Source of the DNA: Flavobacteriales bacterium UBA2040
Lineage (GTDB): Bacteria; Bacteroidota; Bacteroidia; Flavobacteriales_D; Crocinitomicaceae
Direction of reading: 5' to 3'
Assembly (NCBI GenBank): GCA_002332715.1
Contig: DDBE01000116.1
Location: forward strand, 12,797 to 36,116
Length of the DNA stretch: 23,320 nt
Part shown: positions 22,375-23,320 of the stretch, piece by piece
Position numbering within the stretch: position 1 is the first letter of the stretch
How the letters are laid out: each line of letters starts with the position of its first letter
Position numbers and translations under genes: made by a program
The notes under the pieces: generated by a model
Seen by the model: only the letters and a program-made list of their open reading frames with translations
What the model was told of the DNA's origin: nothing
Database searches by the model: none

Positions 22375-23320
22375 ATGGAAACATTGCACAAGGATGTTCA
22401 AGAATATTACGGCGAAGAATTGCAAAAATCAGAGGATTTAAAAACGAATGTCTGTTGCACTTTGACCAAACCACCGCGACATATTATGGAAGCTTTGCTT
22501 TTGGTTGCCGATGAAGTGCAAGCCAAATATTACGGGTGCGGTTTGACGATTCCGACGCAAGTAAAAGGATTGAAAATCTTGGATTTGGGTTCTGGAAGTG
22601 GTCGTGATTGTTACATCGCAGGGAAACTGGTGGGTGAAAATGGACATGTTGTAGGTGTAGATATGACGGATCAACAATTAGCTTTAGCAAAGGAATATAT
22701 AGAGTTCCACAGAGAGAAATTCGGATATGCGAAATCAAATGTAGAATTTATCAAAGGAAATATCGAAAGGTTGGATGAGTTGAATCTTGAAAAAGGTTCG
22801 TTCGATCTAATCATTTCAAATTGCGTAATCAATCTTGCTCAGGACAAACAAAAAGTTTTGGACGATGCCTACGCCTTATTAAAACCAGGTGGCGAAATGT
22901 ACTTTTCTGATGTGTATTCAGACAGAAGAATTCCACAAGAATTGCAAGAAGACAAAGTCCTTTGGGGCGAATGTTTGAGCGGGGCTTTGTACTGGAATGA
23001 CTTTCACAACACAGCGAAAAAAGCAGGATTTACCGATCCTAGAGTGGTCGAAAATAAGCCGATTACTGTCGAAAACGAAGAACTTGAAGAGAAACTAGGC
23101 ACCTTGAAGTTTTTCTCAGTTACTTATCGTTTATGGAAAATAGAGGGATTGGAAAGCGATTGTGAAGATTATGGTCAAGCAGTAGTATACAATGGTGGAA
23201 TTGAAGAATGTCCTATGGCATTTGACTTAGATAATCACCACTATTTTCCGAAAGGAAAGGTGATGACAGTTTGTGGGAATACGTACAAAATGTTGCACGA
23301 CACACGTTACAAGTCATTCT
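22375..23320 (+). CDS. arsM: Arsenite methyltransferase (AS3MT/ArsM type), 3' end cut by the window
   Basis: Starting at the ATG at 22375, 315 codons are open to the window edge. The product is a SAM-dependent methyltransferase that methylates trivalent arsenic, and it closely resembles the animal AS3MT pattern. SAM-binding: ILDLGSGSGRDCY (68-80), then VGVDMT. The four arsenic-binding cysteines of the family are all present: C27 or C28 in KTNVCC, C55 in YYGCGL, C150 in SNCVINL, and C200 in LWGECLSGAL. PGGEMYFSDVYSDRRIP is the conserved post-motif region, and VVYNGGIEECP matches the C-terminal domain. The ORF is in a different frame from the weak ORF at 22329. No arsR, arsenic permease or phosphatase is visible; further ars genes could lie beyond the edge. 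The cut is near the expected end of the protein. Confidence 0.92.
   Translation, partial: METLHKDVQEYYGEELQKSEDLKTNVCCTLTKPPRHIMEALLLVADEVQAKYYGCGLTIPTQVKGLKILDLGSGSGRDCYIAGKLVGENGHVVGVDMTDQQLALAKEYIEFHREKFGYAKSNVEFIKGNIERLDELNLEKGSFDLIISNCVINLAQDKQKVLDDAYALLKPGGEMYFSDVYSDRRIPQELQEDKVLWGECLSGALYWNDFHNTAKKAGFTDPRVVENKPITVENEELEEKLGTLKFFSVTYRLWKIEGLESDCEDYGQAVVYNGGIEECPMAFDLDNHHYFPKGKVMTVCGNTYKMLHDTRYKSF

Noticed and set aside
22329..22514. ORF of 61 codons before and into arsM
   Set aside because: It is in another frame than arsM, and the arsM frame is unmistakable from its ATG at 22375.

Overview
The window looks like chromosome from a Bacteroidota bacterium, most likely a member of Flavobacteriales (Crocinitomicaceae/Fluviicola-like, by inference). 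The grounds are a type IX secretion sorting domain, a DUF4476 protein, a complete Bat (aerotolerance) cluster, promoters of the Bacteroidota type (TTTG ... TAnnTTTG), AT-rich spacers, and starts without clear Shine-Dalgarno sequences. I saw no rRNA, tRNA, CRISPR array, integrase or intact insertion sequence.

Layout. 1-1850: a T9SS cargo protein (minus), an orphan plus-strand ORF without a credible start, and a CaCA-type Na+/Ca2+ antiporter (minus). 1851-2257: a gap holding a decayed HigA-type antitoxin gene. 2258-6297 (minus): the Fe-S assembly operon iscA/sufA-like, sufB, sufC, sufD, with a good double promoter upstream at 6327-6385; sufS and sufE are not next to it. 6485-8259 (plus): a small Cys-rich lipoprotein, ribF (FMN/FAD synthesis), and a leucine-rich-repeat exported protein that overlaps ribF by 44 nt. 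8463-10193 (minus): an FtsX/LolE-type ABC permease. 10317-11012 (minus): a DUF4476 exported protein with a strong terminator. 11394-12662 (plus): a NamZ-family (DUF1343, GH171) exo-muramidase-like protein. 12724-13048 (minus): an EF-hand protein broken by a 10-nt insertion. 13128-14201 (minus): rlmN. 14268-21664 (minus): a tightly packed seven-gene Bat operon in the order moxR, DUF58, a DUF4381-like membrane protein, batA, batB, batC, batD. 21836-22198 (plus): a small zinc-ribbon protein behind a heptamer-repeat hairpin leader. 22375 to the window end (plus): an arsenite methyltransferase of the AS3MT type, cut by the window edge.

How genes work together. SufB, SufC and SufD form the scaffold that builds Fe-S clusters, and the A-type carrier encoded first passes them on. 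RlmN, elsewhere in the window, needs such a cluster. In the Bat operon the MoxR ATPase, the DUF58 protein and the two membrane VWA proteins are expected to act as one chaperone-like envelope complex, with BatC (TPR) and BatD as periplasmic partners.

The most unusual content is in the spacers and broken genes: a dispersed 'ctctgcg...cggttaa' repeat in two spacers, several spacers built from different short iterated words, a four-copy heptamer array with a matching inverted arm, and two demonstrable gene wrecks (HigA-like and EF-hand). I found no clear candidate for a wholly new multi-gene system.
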